Of a stretch of 43,356 nucleotides of DNA, positions 15,138 to 23,449 are shown in pieces. The first letter of the stretch is position 1. The number at the start of each line of letters is the position of its first letter. Location of the stretch: the NCBI GenBank assembly GCA_016926395.1, contig JAFGOT010000017.1, forward strand, positions 1 through 43,356, written 5' to 3'. The notes under the pieces were generated by a model. It was not told the origin of the DNA. It saw only the letters and a list, made by a program, of their open reading frames with translations, and did not search any database. Both the position numbers and the translations under genes were made by a program. This DNA is from Candidatus Woesearchaeota archaeon. Its GTDB lineage: Archaea > Nanobdellota > Nanobdellia > Woesearchaeales > SKGA01.

Positions 15138-16008
15138 ATATAAGTAAGTCTTCGGTGGTAAGTTTTTTACCAGTTTTAACTTTCTCATTAACTTCTTTAG
15201 CTTTTTCTTTAAGGTTGATTTGTTCTTGACGTTTTTTATCTTCGTCAATTTTAACATCAGCTTCTTGAAGAACGCCTCTAAGTTCATCAGTTTCTTTTAG
15301 AAGTTCTTTTAATTTGTTATTTTTTTCAGTAAACAAATCCTTGTATTCTTTGAACTTTTCAAAGTAACCTTGTTCTTCTTCTTTTAAGGCATCAATTTCT
15401 TTAGATTGTTCAATAACATTTTCATGTTTAGTTTGAGAATTTGCTGCTTTTCGTTGAATTTGTCTATGAGCAGTGTTTGATTTTCTTCGAAGTTTGTTAA
15501 CTTCTTTAGTTAGAACACTAATTTTTTCCCAATCACCAACAACAGAACTCATTTCATCTAGTTTTTTTCGAAGGGATTTGATTTCCTTCATCATTTTTTG
15601 TTCTTTATCAAAACTCATTGGTTGAGTTTGCATAACATAATCTAGACGTTCAAGTTGTTTTTTTATAAGAGCTGGATTGTCTTCTTTTGAAGTTTTGGAG
15701 GATCCAACTTTAGAATCGTAATTATCTTTTAGAGCTTTTAATTCCGCAGCTTTTTCGTTAATCTCTTTGTTAAGCTCGTCTCTTTGCTCTTTTAGTTCTT
15801 TGACTTTTCCACTAAGTTCGTTTCGTTCGTCTTTAGAACCTTTAACACCACCAATTAAATCAGTGATTTTTTTGTTGACTTCAGAGCGCTTTGAATACCA
15901 AGATTCTTTTTCTCTGTTTAACTTGTTTAACTCTTTCTTTAAAGCACTAACTTGTACTCGTAAATCCTTAAGTCGCTGAACTTGTTCTTTAACTTCTGCG
16001 TTCTCCAT
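15115..16008 (-). CDS. Archaeal coiled-coil protein (COG1340-like)
   Basis: 297 residues, almost entirely charged coiled coil rich in Lys, Glu and Leu, with a helix break near 55-60 (IGGVKGSKDE). The MENAEVKEQVQRLKDLRVQV start and the YDSKVG/DYVMQTQPMSFDKEQKMM block resemble the widespread archaeal COG1340 family. In that family a helix-coil organisation similar to eukaryotic Bfr1, an mRNP component, has been noted (recall). It lies downstream of the stalk ribosomal genes, though a TATA-like TCTTAAATTAAAC upstream may give it its own promoter. Function is not established; a translation link is suggested by context only. Confidence 0.75.
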   Translation of the reverse strand: MENAEVKEQVQRLKDLRVQVSALKKELNKLNREKESWYSKRSEVNKKITDLIGGVKGSKDERNELSGKVKELKEQRDELNKEINEKAAELKALKDNYDSKVGSSKTSKEDNPALIKKQLERLDYVMQTQPMSFDKEQKMMKEIKSLRKKLDEMSSVVGDWEKISVLTKEVNKLRRKSNTAHRQIQRKAANSQTKHENVIEQSKEIDALKEEEQGYFEKFKEYKDLFTEKNNKLKELLKETDELRGVLQEADVKIDEDKKRQEQINLKEKAKEVNEKVKTGKKLTTEDLLIFQKSLGK

Positions 16009-16113
16009 TATTGATCTAACCTACATTATTTTTCGTTTAATTTAAGATTTCTCTTAATCATCATTATAAAAGTAAAGATAAAAATAAAAGCCCAAAGGGC
16101 TAGTTTGAGTTAT

Positions 16114-16410
16114 CTATCCGAAAAGAGCGCCAAGACCAGCTGCTGCTGCTCCATCATCTTTCTTTTCTTCTTTTTTCTCTTCTGCTGCTGGAGCTGCTGC
16201 TGGAGCTGCTGCTGGAGCTGCTGCTGGAGCTGCTACTGCTGCTTTAGAGATAGCTTCTTCAATATCAACACCATCAAGTGCTGCTACTAAAGCTTTAACT
16301 CTGTTATCATCAACTTTAACGCCTGCTGCTTCTAAAACTTTTTTAACAGCTGCGTCTTCAACTTTTTGTCCTGCTTTGTGCAGGAGCATTGCTGCATAAA
16401 TGTATTCCAT
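16114..16410 (-). CDS. rpl12: Ribosomal stalk protein P1/L12
   Basis: Acidic stalk protein that recruits translation factors. The N-terminal helices ([17 protein letters not shown]) dimerise and bind P0. An Ala/Pro hinge with [13 protein letters not shown] follows, and the acidic [11 protein letters not shown] leads to the GLGALFG end. Length 98 is typical. A GAGGT ribosome binding site precedes the ATG. Its last seven residues are identical to those of P0 upstream, so the same factor-binding tip is used by both. Confidence 0.97.
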   Translation of the reverse strand: MEYIYAAMLLHKAGQKVEDAAVKKVLEAAGVKVDDNRVKALVAALDGVDIEEAISKAAVAAPAAAPAAAPAAAPAAEEKKEEKKDDGAAAAGLGALFG

Positions 16411-16472
16411 TTTTTTAACCTCAATATAGAGTTTTTATTGTAATTTTTTATTTAAGTTAAACTTAGGTTTAA

Positions 16473-17468
16473 CTATCCAAAGAGTGCACCAAGTCCTGCA
16501 GCTGCATCAGCTTTAGGTTCTTCTGGTTCGTCTTTTTTATCGTTGTCAGCCGGTGCGGATGCAGCCGGGGTTGCTGCAGCAGAAGCTGCTGCGGATGCTG
16601 CGCCTTTTAATTCCTCAGAAAGAGCTTCTTCTGGAAGTAAAGATGCAACAGCCATCATTTGACCATATACTTTTGCAAGTGTATCGCCAACAGTAATATC
16701 AGTTAGGATATCTTCATTGATTGCTAAATTTCGACTTTCACCAAATGCTTTTTGAAGAAGAGCTTCAATAGATTGTGCGTTTGGAATTGCCGCATTAACA
16801 GCCAAGTTAAATGCCCATGAAGCTGCAGTTCCAATGTCGTTGATGTAAGCATCTTCGTCAATGTCAAGAACAGCTTTTGTTAATATTTCACCATTTTCAT
16901 AAACAGCAGTTAGATCAAGACCAATTTCCATTGGTTCGATTCCAAGTCTAGTTAAAAGAGCTGCTAATTTAGCATTAACAACGTCACCTTCTTTAGCAAC
17001 AACTGCATCAGCTTTAATTGCAACTTTTCCACCATCAATACCCGCTCGAATACCAACAGAACCAAGTTCACCAATAACTGGACCTGGAGCAAAACCAGTA
17101 GGACCAGCAGGAACAACAATGTCGTTAGGAGCAACTTGACCGCCTTTAATAGCTGCAGTGGATTTATTTTTCTTTAAAGTTTTGAAAAGAGTAAACGGAC
17201 TTTCATTAGTAAATAATAAAGCAGGCATACCTTTTAGGTGTGGAATAAGTTTGTCAACACCCTCTTTCTTGGAATTTTTTAGAGCAACTGTAATAAGTCT
17301 TCGTTTAGTCATTCTAATTAAAACAGAATCTCGAAGTTTAGTTCTCATACCATAAAGAGTTTTTGCAGGTAGGTTTTCCATATTTACTGCGCCAACATAA
17401 TCATACTTATCAATCAGTTCTACAAATTCAGAAACTGTGTCTTTTTTTTGTTGTGAAACGTGAGCCAT
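16473..17468 (-). CDS. rpl10: Ribosomal stalk base protein uL10/P0
   Basis: Binds 23S rRNA and carries several P1 dimers. The N-terminal RNA-binding domain contains YDYVGAVNMENLPAKTLYGMR and MTKRRL. The domain-II insert typical of archaea and eukaryotes follows (VPAGPTGFAPGPV). C-terminal helices precede an Ala-rich hinge and [19 protein letters not shown]. Length 331 fits archaeal P0. It is 10 bp downstream of uL1 and 62 bp upstream of P1, a conserved archaeal order, but uL11, often first in this operon, is not present here. Confidence 0.97.
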   Translation of the reverse strand: MAHVSQQKKDTVSEFVELIDKYDYVGAVNMENLPAKTLYGMRTKLRDSVLIRMTKRRLITVALKNSKKEGVDKLIPHLKGMPALLFTNESPFTLFKTLKKNKSTAAIKGGQVAPNDIVVPAGPTGFAPGPVIGELGSVGIRAGIDGGKVAIKADAVVAKEGDVVNAKLAALLTRLGIEPMEIGLDLTAVYENGEILTKAVLDIDEDAYINDIGTAASWAFNLAVNAAIPNAQSIEALLQKAFGESRNLAINEDILTDITVGDTLAKVYGQMMAVASLLPEEALSEELKGAASAAASAAATPAASAPADNDKKDEPEEPKADAAAGLGALFG

Positions 17469-17478
17469 TTTTATTTAC

Positions 17479-18129
17479 CTACATTAATTTAACAGGATTA
17501 CTCATTGTTAATTTTACAAGAGCATCTTTAATATTGTGTCTTTCTTTAGGAAGATGATGTTCAATTTGATCATAAAAATACAATATATTTTCTGCTAATT
17601 TTTCATCATCCATATCCATCTTACCAACTGTTAATTGCATTACAGGAAATTTCTTTGCGCTAAATTTAACAGTTTTTTGTAATCGTTCATAAAGAGGAGC
17701 TAAAGCACCTTTTGGTGGAACAACACAACCAGCTTTAGGGTTAGGCATTTTTCCTCTTGGACCAAATACTCGACCAAAAGTTCCAGCTACAAGACCCATG
17801 ATGTTTGCTTGTGCAATAAAGAAATCATACTCATCAGCAAGTTTTTTAGAAGCAACCTTATCATTTTTATATTTTTCAAGGTCAGATTGAGTTAAAGCAA
17901 AATCACAAACTCTTTTTGCGTCTTCAGCTAACTCTCCACCAACAATTGCACAAACTTTAATTTTTTTGAAAGAGTTTGGAATAGTTGCGAAGAACTCAAC
18001 TTGCTCATCAGGATTTTTAAGATTCAAATCTTTTAAGTTTACAATTAATTCTACACTTTGGTTGAATTTTCTTTCTTTAGCTTCAGATCGAAGCTTTTTA
18101 AGTGCAGTCAATACTTCTTGTTTATTCAT
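17479..18129 (-). CDS. rpl1: Ribosomal protein uL1
   Basis: L1-stalk protein of the large subunit and, in archaea, a known translational repressor of its own operon. It is recognised by VELIVNLKDLNLKNPDEQVEF, FGRVFGPRGKMPNPKAGCVVP and the domain II interior. Length 216 is typical. The ATG has GGAGG eight bases upstream, the best Shine-Dalgarno in the window. The leader is about 200 nt and structured (see 18130-18350), unlike the mostly leaderless genes around it, which fits autoregulation. Confidence 0.97.
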   Translation of the reverse strand: MNKQEVLTALKKLRSEAKERKFNQSVELIVNLKDLNLKNPDEQVEFFATIPNSFKKIKVCAIVGGELAEDAKRVCDFALTQSDLEKYKNDKVASKKLADEYDFFIAQANIMGLVAGTFGRVFGPRGKMPNPKAGCVVPPKGALAPLYERLQKTVKFSAKKFPVMQLTVGKMDMDDEKLAENILYFYDQIEHHLPKERHNIKDALVKLTMSNPVKLM

Positions 18130-18150
18130 CTTGAGTTTCCTCCGAATCTT

Positions 18151-18166
18151 CTACGTGGAAACGTAG
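18151..18166 (-). promoter_or_regulatory. Leader hairpin just upstream of uL1
   Basis: CTACG (18151-18155) and CGTAG (18162-18166) form a 5-bp stem with a six-base loop, 22 bases before the uL1 ATG and close to its GGAGG. It is a candidate operator for uL1 autoregulation; in Methanococcus the characterised site lies inside the coding region, so this is an inference. Confidence 0.3.
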
Positions 18167-18179
18167 TATGATGTGTTTT

Positions 18180-18233
18180 CTAAGCCCAATAACAATACAG
18201 AAAGAGTGGTAAACCAAACATTTCTGCGCTCAT
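18180..18233 (-). CDS. Possible 17-codon leader peptide in the uL1 5' leader
   Basis: ATG to TAG encodes MSAEMFGLPLFLYCYWA. It has no clear ribosome binding site, so translation is uncertain. It sits in the unusually long, relatively GC-rich leader, about 50 bases before the uL1 start. It may be chance. Confidence 0.2.
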   Translation of the reverse strand: MSAEMFGLPLFLYCYWA

Positions 18234-18348
18234 ATTAAGCTTATTGCCGCGAAAAACCCGCCAACAACAGCGACCAACATTCTGGACACAGTTATTCGGT
18301 AGTCCGCAAGTGCGCATCTAACGATTCTAGAAAACAGGAAACACGATT

Positions 18349-18362
18349 TTGTTTATAAAGCT
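18349..18362 (-). promoter_or_regulatory. TATA box of the uL1-P0-P1 operon
   Basis: The minus strand reads AGCTTTATAAACAA, overlapping the last bases of the upstream ParB-like gene. Initiation about 26 bp downstream would leave a leader of roughly 200 nt before uL1. Within 18130-18348 are the hairpins and micro-ORF listed; no other gene is seen. Confidence 0.6.
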
Positions 18363-20575
18363 TATCGTTTATATTCAATTCGACTATACTTGGCAGACAA
18401 ATCGACACTAAGGCCTCCATTTAGAGGTTTAATCTCTTTAATTAAGGTAGCCATAGTCATATAGACAGCTTTTCCCAAACCATTATCTAAAGGAGATTTA
18501 ATCCGAGAACGTTTTGAAGAATTATTAACAGAGTATTTAGAAGCATAAGAAACAAATGCATTAAATAAACCCAACAAATGGTTCTCAAATTGAGCTAAAG
18601 AAGTAGAATAAGAGTTTTTAGAATCATCAAACATAGACATCTGACTAATTCCTTTTTTAGCTAATTCTTGATTAGATATTTTTGTTTTTATAGATTTTTT
18701 AATTTTTTGAGGACTTTGCTGACCAACTAAAGAATTATACAAAACAGAAAATTGATCGTCAGGAGATAATTTGCTTGCTAGAAGAGCATTTGCTTTACTA
18801 AGAAGTTTTTTATCAACGCAGTATTGAAGTTCGTGTGGAAGACTAAGAAGAGCAAAAGCTTCACGCATTGTTTTTGGAGACTGAAGTGAACGATGAGTTT
18901 TAATAAAATCTTCTTGGCTATAATCCTCGCCTTGAATTTCTTTTTGGGATTTTATTAATTCATAATGAGAGTATAATTTTTTTGCACGCTCTAAAGGAGA
19001 ATCTTTTTCAGATAAATCCTCAATAGACTGAAGCAAACCAATATCGACTGCATCCAAATCATCTCGAATGTAAGCACTATAAGTTTTTAACTTGGCCATG
19101 TTGGCTGCTTTGAATCGACGATGACCATAGATAACTTCATAATCATAATTAGGATCATCATAAACTGGTTTTAATAGTCCTGGTTTTACTTGCCCAATTA
19201 AAGCCATCTCTTCTGCTAAATTTTCTAAAGATTCTGAATCATAAGTTGTTCTTACTTGACTGTCAGCCAAACGAATCCTATTTATTGGAACTTGAACTTC
19301 CTCGTCACCAATTGCTCTTAGAACTAAATCCCCATTTTGTTTACTGCCTTTCCGTTTAGACTTAATATAATCAAGATACGTTTTAGTGTCAGATTCATCT
19401 TCTTTAGTTAAGAAAGTATAAACAGCATTTTGTAATTTTTCAGGAGCATCACTTAAAGCAGACGAATACATGTCATAAAGTTGTTTTATAAAATCATTTT
19501 TAGATAAACCGCTGAATTTATTATCGGAAAAATCTTGAGTGAAATCACTTGAAATATCAAGAAGTTTTTTAAAGTTAGAAATATATTTTTTTATTTCATT
19601 TATTTTTTTAATAAAACGTGTGGAGTCATTAGATGTTGATTTTGTTTCTTTGAGTTGTTTCATATAAACAATAGAGTTACCAGATTCATCAGTATACCTA
19701 TCAGGATTGTTTTTTTCCTCAGCAAAGTTAATTAGATAAGAATTGAATTTGGTTCTTGACATTGGTTGCAATTGAGCAACATCATCAACACTAATATGAA
19801 AATCTTCTTTTTTGGATTTAATGTCAGAAAGGGCTTTTTTATTTTCTTCATCTTTTGCCAACTGTTTTTTTAGAAAATCAAAGAATTCAATTTGAGCATC
19901 AGGTTCAATAATTTTCTTAGATATTGCAACACCCTTTGAGAATAATCTTTGCTTAGGATGAGTTTTAATAAATTCTTTAATTAAATCAGGAAGTGCATTA
20001 AAAGTTCTATAATTGGAAACAGTATCAGGGGATCTTGATAATATTTGACCTATCGCTTTATTTGTTAAAGGAATTGGAGAATCTAAATGAAGAACATTAT
20101 AATTTCTAATATACCCTTCAAGTTCATTTGTCCAGGCTGCTAAATCAGGAGCAGAAATTTCTTCTTTTAATGCATTTAAGGAAACAACCAAACGCTCTTT
20201 AACTGCTAAAGGAAGATTATAAAATATTTTCACAGGAACATAATCCACGCCAAGAATATATGAAGCCCCAGTTCTTCTTCGACCATCAATCATCTCCCAT
20301 TTATCATTATCAGAATCATAATGTAAAGTTATTGGTTCTAAAAGACCGTATTCTTCTAATGACTTTGCTAAATCCTGCAACCCAGAAAGAGATCTTTTTA
20401 CATAGTTGGTTAAATCAAATTCATCAACAATCTTAGATAATGGATATGCTGAAACAGTTCGAGAAAGATGTTTAGCACCAGAAATGTTTTCGGGAAGAGA
20501 AGTGACTTCATTCATTATTGCTTCTAGGTCCCTCTTTTTTGTATGCACGCCCCCGTCTGCAATGTTTGTCTCCAT
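18362..20575 (-). CDS. Tandem double ParB-like protein
   Basis: 737 residues with two ParB/Srx modules. Module 1: PLSKIVDEFDLTNY near 45-57, the nucleotide-binding box DGRRRTGA (97-104), then a helix-turn-helix (TNKAIGQILSRSPDTVSNYR, 171-190). Module 2 starts near 428: VPINRIRLADSQVR, YGHRRFKAANM (483-493), then QSIEDLSEKDSPLERAKKL matching the ParB ENxQR-like box, and an SPKTMREAFALLSLP helix-turn-helix. A 200-residue helical linker separates them. Known ParB proteins are CTP-dependent DNA clamps with one such module. No parA is next to it. A segregation role or a regulator role is equally possible. It is divergent from 20717-21729. Confidence 0.82.
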   Translation of the reverse strand: METNIADGGVHTKKRDLEAIMNEVTSLPENISGAKHLSRTVSAYPLSKIVDEFDLTNYVKRSLSGLQDLAKSLEEYGLLEPITLHYDSDNDKWEMIDGRRRTGASYILGVDYVPVKIFYNLPLAVKERLVVSLNALKEEISAPDLAAWTNELEGYIRNYNVLHLDSPIPLTNKAIGQILSRSPDTVSNYRTFNALPDLIKEFIKTHPKQRLFSKGVAISKKIIEPDAQIEFFDFLKKQLAKDEENKKALSDIKSKKEDFHISVDDVAQLQPMSRTKFNSYLINFAEEKNNPDRYTDESGNSIVYMKQLKETKSTSNDSTRFIKKINEIKKYISNFKKLLDISSDFTQDFSDNKFSGLSKNDFIKQLYDMYSSALSDAPEKLQNAVYTFLTKEDESDTKTYLDYIKSKRKGSKQNGDLVLRAIGDEEVQVPINRIRLADSQVRTTYDSESLENLAEEMALIGQVKPGLLKPVYDDPNYDYEVIYGHRRFKAANMAKLKTYSAYIRDDLDAVDIGLLQSIEDLSEKDSPLERAKKLYSHYELIKSQKEIQGEDYSQEDFIKTHRSLQSPKTMREAFALLSLPHELQYCVDKKLLSKANALLASKLSPDDQFSVLYNSLVGQQSPQKIKKSIKTKISNQELAKKGISQMSMFDDSKNSYSTSLAQFENHLLGLFNAFVSYASKYSVNNSSKRSRIKSPLDNGLGKAVYMTMATLIKEIKPLNGGLSVDLSAKYSRIEYKR

Positions 20576-20641
20576 ACCCTTGTTTGGAGTTAAAAGAGAG
20601 CTTTCTTTTAAGTTTAACGAATAGAATTGGTGTTTTGTTAT

Positions 20642-20671
20642 TACTTTTCAGTAGTGTAAAAACGAAAAGTA
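20642..20671. promoter_or_regulatory. Inverted repeat over the promoter between the double ParB and the divergent gene pair
   Basis: TACTTTTC (20642-20649) and GAAAAGTA (20664-20671) are perfect 8-bp arms 14 bp apart. The right arm abuts AGTATATAAATAG, the TATA box of the plus-strand gene at 20717. A dimeric regulator, possibly the ParB-like protein itself, could bind here. Confidence 0.45.
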
Positions 20672-20716
20672 TATAAATAGAACCAGCTGACAACACAGTA
20701 TAAGGGGGTAGCTTAA

Positions 20717-21040
20717 ATGATTAGAAAAATTACTGAGTACGATGGTCAAAAAGCAGACATCGATAATAGACTATACACAAGAGTTGATTTTGAAGATAAA
20801 ACATTTCTTGTTAACGTAGCACTAGAAAGAGTATACAAATTAATGGGCAAAAACTCTGTAAATTCAGGCAATCAAGGTTATAATGTGGCATTAGTGAATA
20901 ATCCTGGAACAATACAAAAAGCAATGGTTCATGCTAGAATTGAAGATTGCAAAACAACAAATCTTAACACCACAAAAGATGACTCGTTTGGGGAAGAAAC
21001 TATCGAAAGCCTTTTAGAGTATAACACATTAACGTATTAA
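20717..21040 (+). CDS. Hypothetical protein, 107 residues
   Basis: Not recognised. It is soluble, with alternating beta/alpha tendency in the first 60 residues (TRVDFEDKTFLVNVALERVYKLMG) and a polar C-terminus. No metal or nucleotide motif is seen. AAGGGGGTAGCTTAA precedes the ATG, giving a G-rich ribosome binding site, and a TATA box lies about 40 bp upstream. It is followed two bases later by the next gene, so the two form an operon divergent from the double ParB gene, which suggests a functional link. Confidence 0.65.
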   Translation: MIRKITEYDGQKADIDNRLYTRVDFEDKTFLVNVALERVYKLMGKNSVNSGNQGYNVALVNNPGTIQKAMVHARIEDCKTTNLNTTKDDSFGEETIESLLEYNTLTY

Positions 21041-21042
21041 CG

Positions 21043-21729
21043 ATGATGGAAGAAAATAATGAAATTCAATACACATATCAAGATTTTCTAGATGCATTAA
21101 GCGCAAGAGATTTTAAACTAGCTGAAAAAATCAGTTTAGAAATAGGTCAAGAAATACCCATAGAATATCTTGATGATTTAGTTCATGAATTAAACACAGA
21201 TATTGCAGATGAAATCACATTAACACAAACAACAGAAAAAACAGCTGAACCAACATACGATAAAATATATATAACAAATCAAACGACTCAAGAAGAACTA
21301 TTAAAATACATTTCTAACAACGCAAAAAACAAACAATATAGTGTAGTAATATTCACAGAAACACCAAAATTCAAAAACTATGTTCTAGCAAGAGAAGATG
21401 CATTTTCATATTATAATTTTAAGGATCCTAAGGAAGCAGAAGGAGTTAAAGATTTATACAACTCAATAAGCTACATAGCAAGAGGTGCATTTAATAATAG
21501 ATTTGCTGCAGTAATGCAAGAGACCACAAAAACAATAAAATACCACCTTCTAAAAAGCGTAAAAGATAAGGATGACTGCATAAGACCTGAACTTCCACGT
21601 TTAGAAGAGAAAGATGTTTCTATAGATGAAAAATTAGAACTAATAATAGAAGAAGGAAACTTTGAAAAACCAGGATTGCTTTTACCAGAAAAAAATTATG
21701 ACTGGAAATTAGCAATCACAAAAAAATAA
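21043..21729 (+). CDS. Hypothetical protein, 228 residues
   Basis: Not recognised. The acidic N-terminal third is helical (YTYQDFLDALSARDFKLAEKIS), with a Thr-rich linker near 65-80, then an alpha/beta region (YSVVIFTETPKFKNYVLARED). No membrane segment or signal peptide is present. It starts two bases after the preceding stop and ends six bases before the convergent pyrG stop. Context with the divergent double ParB protein is the only functional hint. Confidence 0.65.
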   Translation: MMEENNEIQYTYQDFLDALSARDFKLAEKISLEIGQEIPIEYLDDLVHELNTDIADEITLTQTTEKTAEPTYDKIYITNQTTQEELLKYISNNAKNKQYSVVIFTETPKFKNYVLAREDAFSYYNFKDPKEAEGVKDLYNSISYIARGAFNNRFAAVMQETTKTIKYHLLKSVKDKDDCIRPELPRLEEKDVSIDEKLELIIEEGNFEKPGLLLPEKNYDWKLAITKK

Positions 21730-21735
21730 AAAAAA

Positions 21736-23355
21736 TTAATATTTCTTTGCAGCACCAACAAGACCTACAAATAAAGGAGCAGGTTTTTGTAGACTACTTT
21801 TTAATTCAGGGTGAGCTTGAGTTGCCATAAAAAATTTATGAGTTGGCAATTCAATAAATTCTGCTAAACGACCATCAGGAGACAGACCGGAAATTTTCAA
21901 ACCTGCCTCAATTAATTCTTTGTGATATTTAGGATTAACTTCATATCGATGACGGTGACGTTCAGAAACAGTCAAAAGAGAATTACGAACTCCAAGACCA
22001 GCAGAATCATAAATCTTCTCAGCCAAAGAACCACCACTCAAAATTGCAGGATATGCACCTAATCTTAAAGTACCTCCAAGATCAGTAACATTTTTTTGAT
22101 CAGGCAAAATATCCACAATAGGAGTTGTTGTATCAGGATTAACTTCAGTGGTGTGAGCATCAGGATGACCACAAACATTTCGCATCAATTCAATAACAGC
22201 TAACTGCAATCCATAACACAATCCAAGATAAGGAATATTATTTTCTCTACAATAACGAACCGCATTAATCTTGCCTTCAATCCCTCGAGAACCAAAACCA
22301 CCAGGCACGATGACTGCATCAATATCAGAGAGCAGGGATTTGGCCGACTGCACATCAACAACGTTTTCAGTATCAACAAATTTTATTTCAACAGAAGTAT
22401 CATGATATGCCCCTGCATGATGCAGTGCTTCAACAACACTAGCATAACTATCTTCTAAAGCAGTATATTTTCCACAAATAGCAACAGTGGTTTTTTTAGT
22501 TGGAAATAAAATAGAATTAACTCGTTTTGTCCAATCAGTTAAATCAGGTTTTGCATCAAGACCCAAAGTGTTTTTTATTACAGTCAAAATATCTTGTTCA
22601 TAAAATCCCTTAGGAATAGAATATACAGAAGTTACATCAGGAGCCCCAATTACAGCGTTTTGAGGAACATTACAAAACATAGAAATTTTTCTTTTTATAC
22701 TATCAGAAACTTGTTCTCGCGATCTACATAAAATAGCGTCAGGACTAATACCTCGTTGCATAAGTAACGATACAGACTGCTGAGTGGGTTTGGATTTTTG
22801 CTCATTAACACCACCAGGAATAGGAATATAAGTTAAATGAACAAACATGACATTTTCTTTACCTAATTCCGAGCGTAAAGACCTTGCCGCTTCAAGATAT
22901 AACTCATTCTCCATATCACCAACAGTCCCGCCAATTTCAACTAAAGCCACGTCAGCATCTTGAGATTTGGCGACTTCTTTCCACCAATCAACAATATGGC
23001 CTGAAGCATGAGGAACAAGTTGAACTGTTTTTCCAAGAAACTCCCCTTTACGCTCTTTTTCGTAAAGTTCGTGAAAAACTTTACCCATTGTAAGATTCTG
23101 ACGACCATTACAAGTAGTATTAAGAAAACGTTCATAATGACCAAAATCCATATCTACCTCAGTACCATCATCAAGAACAAAAACTTCTCCGTGTTCAATA
23201 GGATTCATAGTCCCAGGATCAACATTTAGATATCCATCGCATTTGATTGGAACTACCTTATAATCATAAGATAATAAATGACCTATAGAAGCCGCAGCTA
23301 CACCCTTACCTAATCCAGAAAGAACTCCACCCGTTACCACAATGTACTTAACCAT
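21736..23355 (-). CDS. pyrG: CTP synthase
   Basis: Makes CTP from UTP, ATP and glutamine. The synthase domain begins VKYIVVTGGVLSGLGKGVAAASIGHLL (P-loop), with NVDPGTMNPIEHGEVFVLDDGTEVDMDFGHYERF. The class I glutamine amidotransferase domain has YLGLCYGLQLA with the nucleophile Cys and TQAHPELKS with the catalytic His-x-Glu. Length 539 is normal and all key residues are present. A TATA-like ACTTATATACTT lies about 25-36 bp upstream. Adjacent double ParB may use its product CTP as cofactor, although that is probably coincidence. Confidence 0.98.
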   Translation of the reverse strand: MVKYIVVTGGVLSGLGKGVAAASIGHLLSYDYKVVPIKCDGYLNVDPGTMNPIEHGEVFVLDDGTEVDMDFGHYERFLNTTCNGRQNLTMGKVFHELYEKERKGEFLGKTVQLVPHASGHIVDWWKEVAKSQDADVALVEIGGTVGDMENELYLEAARSLRSELGKENVMFVHLTYIPIPGGVNEQKSKPTQQSVSLLMQRGISPDAILCRSREQVSDSIKRKISMFCNVPQNAVIGAPDVTSVYSIPKGFYEQDILTVIKNTLGLDAKPDLTDWTKRVNSILFPTKKTTVAICGKYTALEDSYASVVEALHHAGAYHDTSVEIKFVDTENVVDVQSAKSLLSDIDAVIVPGGFGSRGIEGKINAVRYCRENNIPYLGLCYGLQLAVIELMRNVCGHPDAHTTEVNPDTTTPIVDILPDQKNVTDLGGTLRLGAYPAILSGGSLAEKIYDSAGLGVRNSLLTVSERHRHRYEVNPKYHKELIEAGLKISGLSPDGRLAEFIELPTHKFFMATQAHPELKSSLQKPAPLFVGLVGAAKKY

Positions 23356-23449
23356 TATGGGATTATAATTCGGGAGGGGAAGTATATAAGTATTGTTCTT
23401 TTCTAGAATATAGGTAAGTTTTTATTTAAAAGAGAAATTAGAAATCAAC

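Noticed and set aside
16105-16290. Plus-strand Cys/Trp/Ser-rich ORF
   Set aside because: It is the antisense of the Ala/Pro-rich hinge of P1, whose GC-rich codons leave the other strand open.
18130-18360. RNase P RNA or C/D-box RNA in the uL1 leader
   Set aside because: Some short strings resemble RNase P or C-box elements, but the required set and pairing are absent; GGAGGAAAC is simply the uL1 ribosome binding site.
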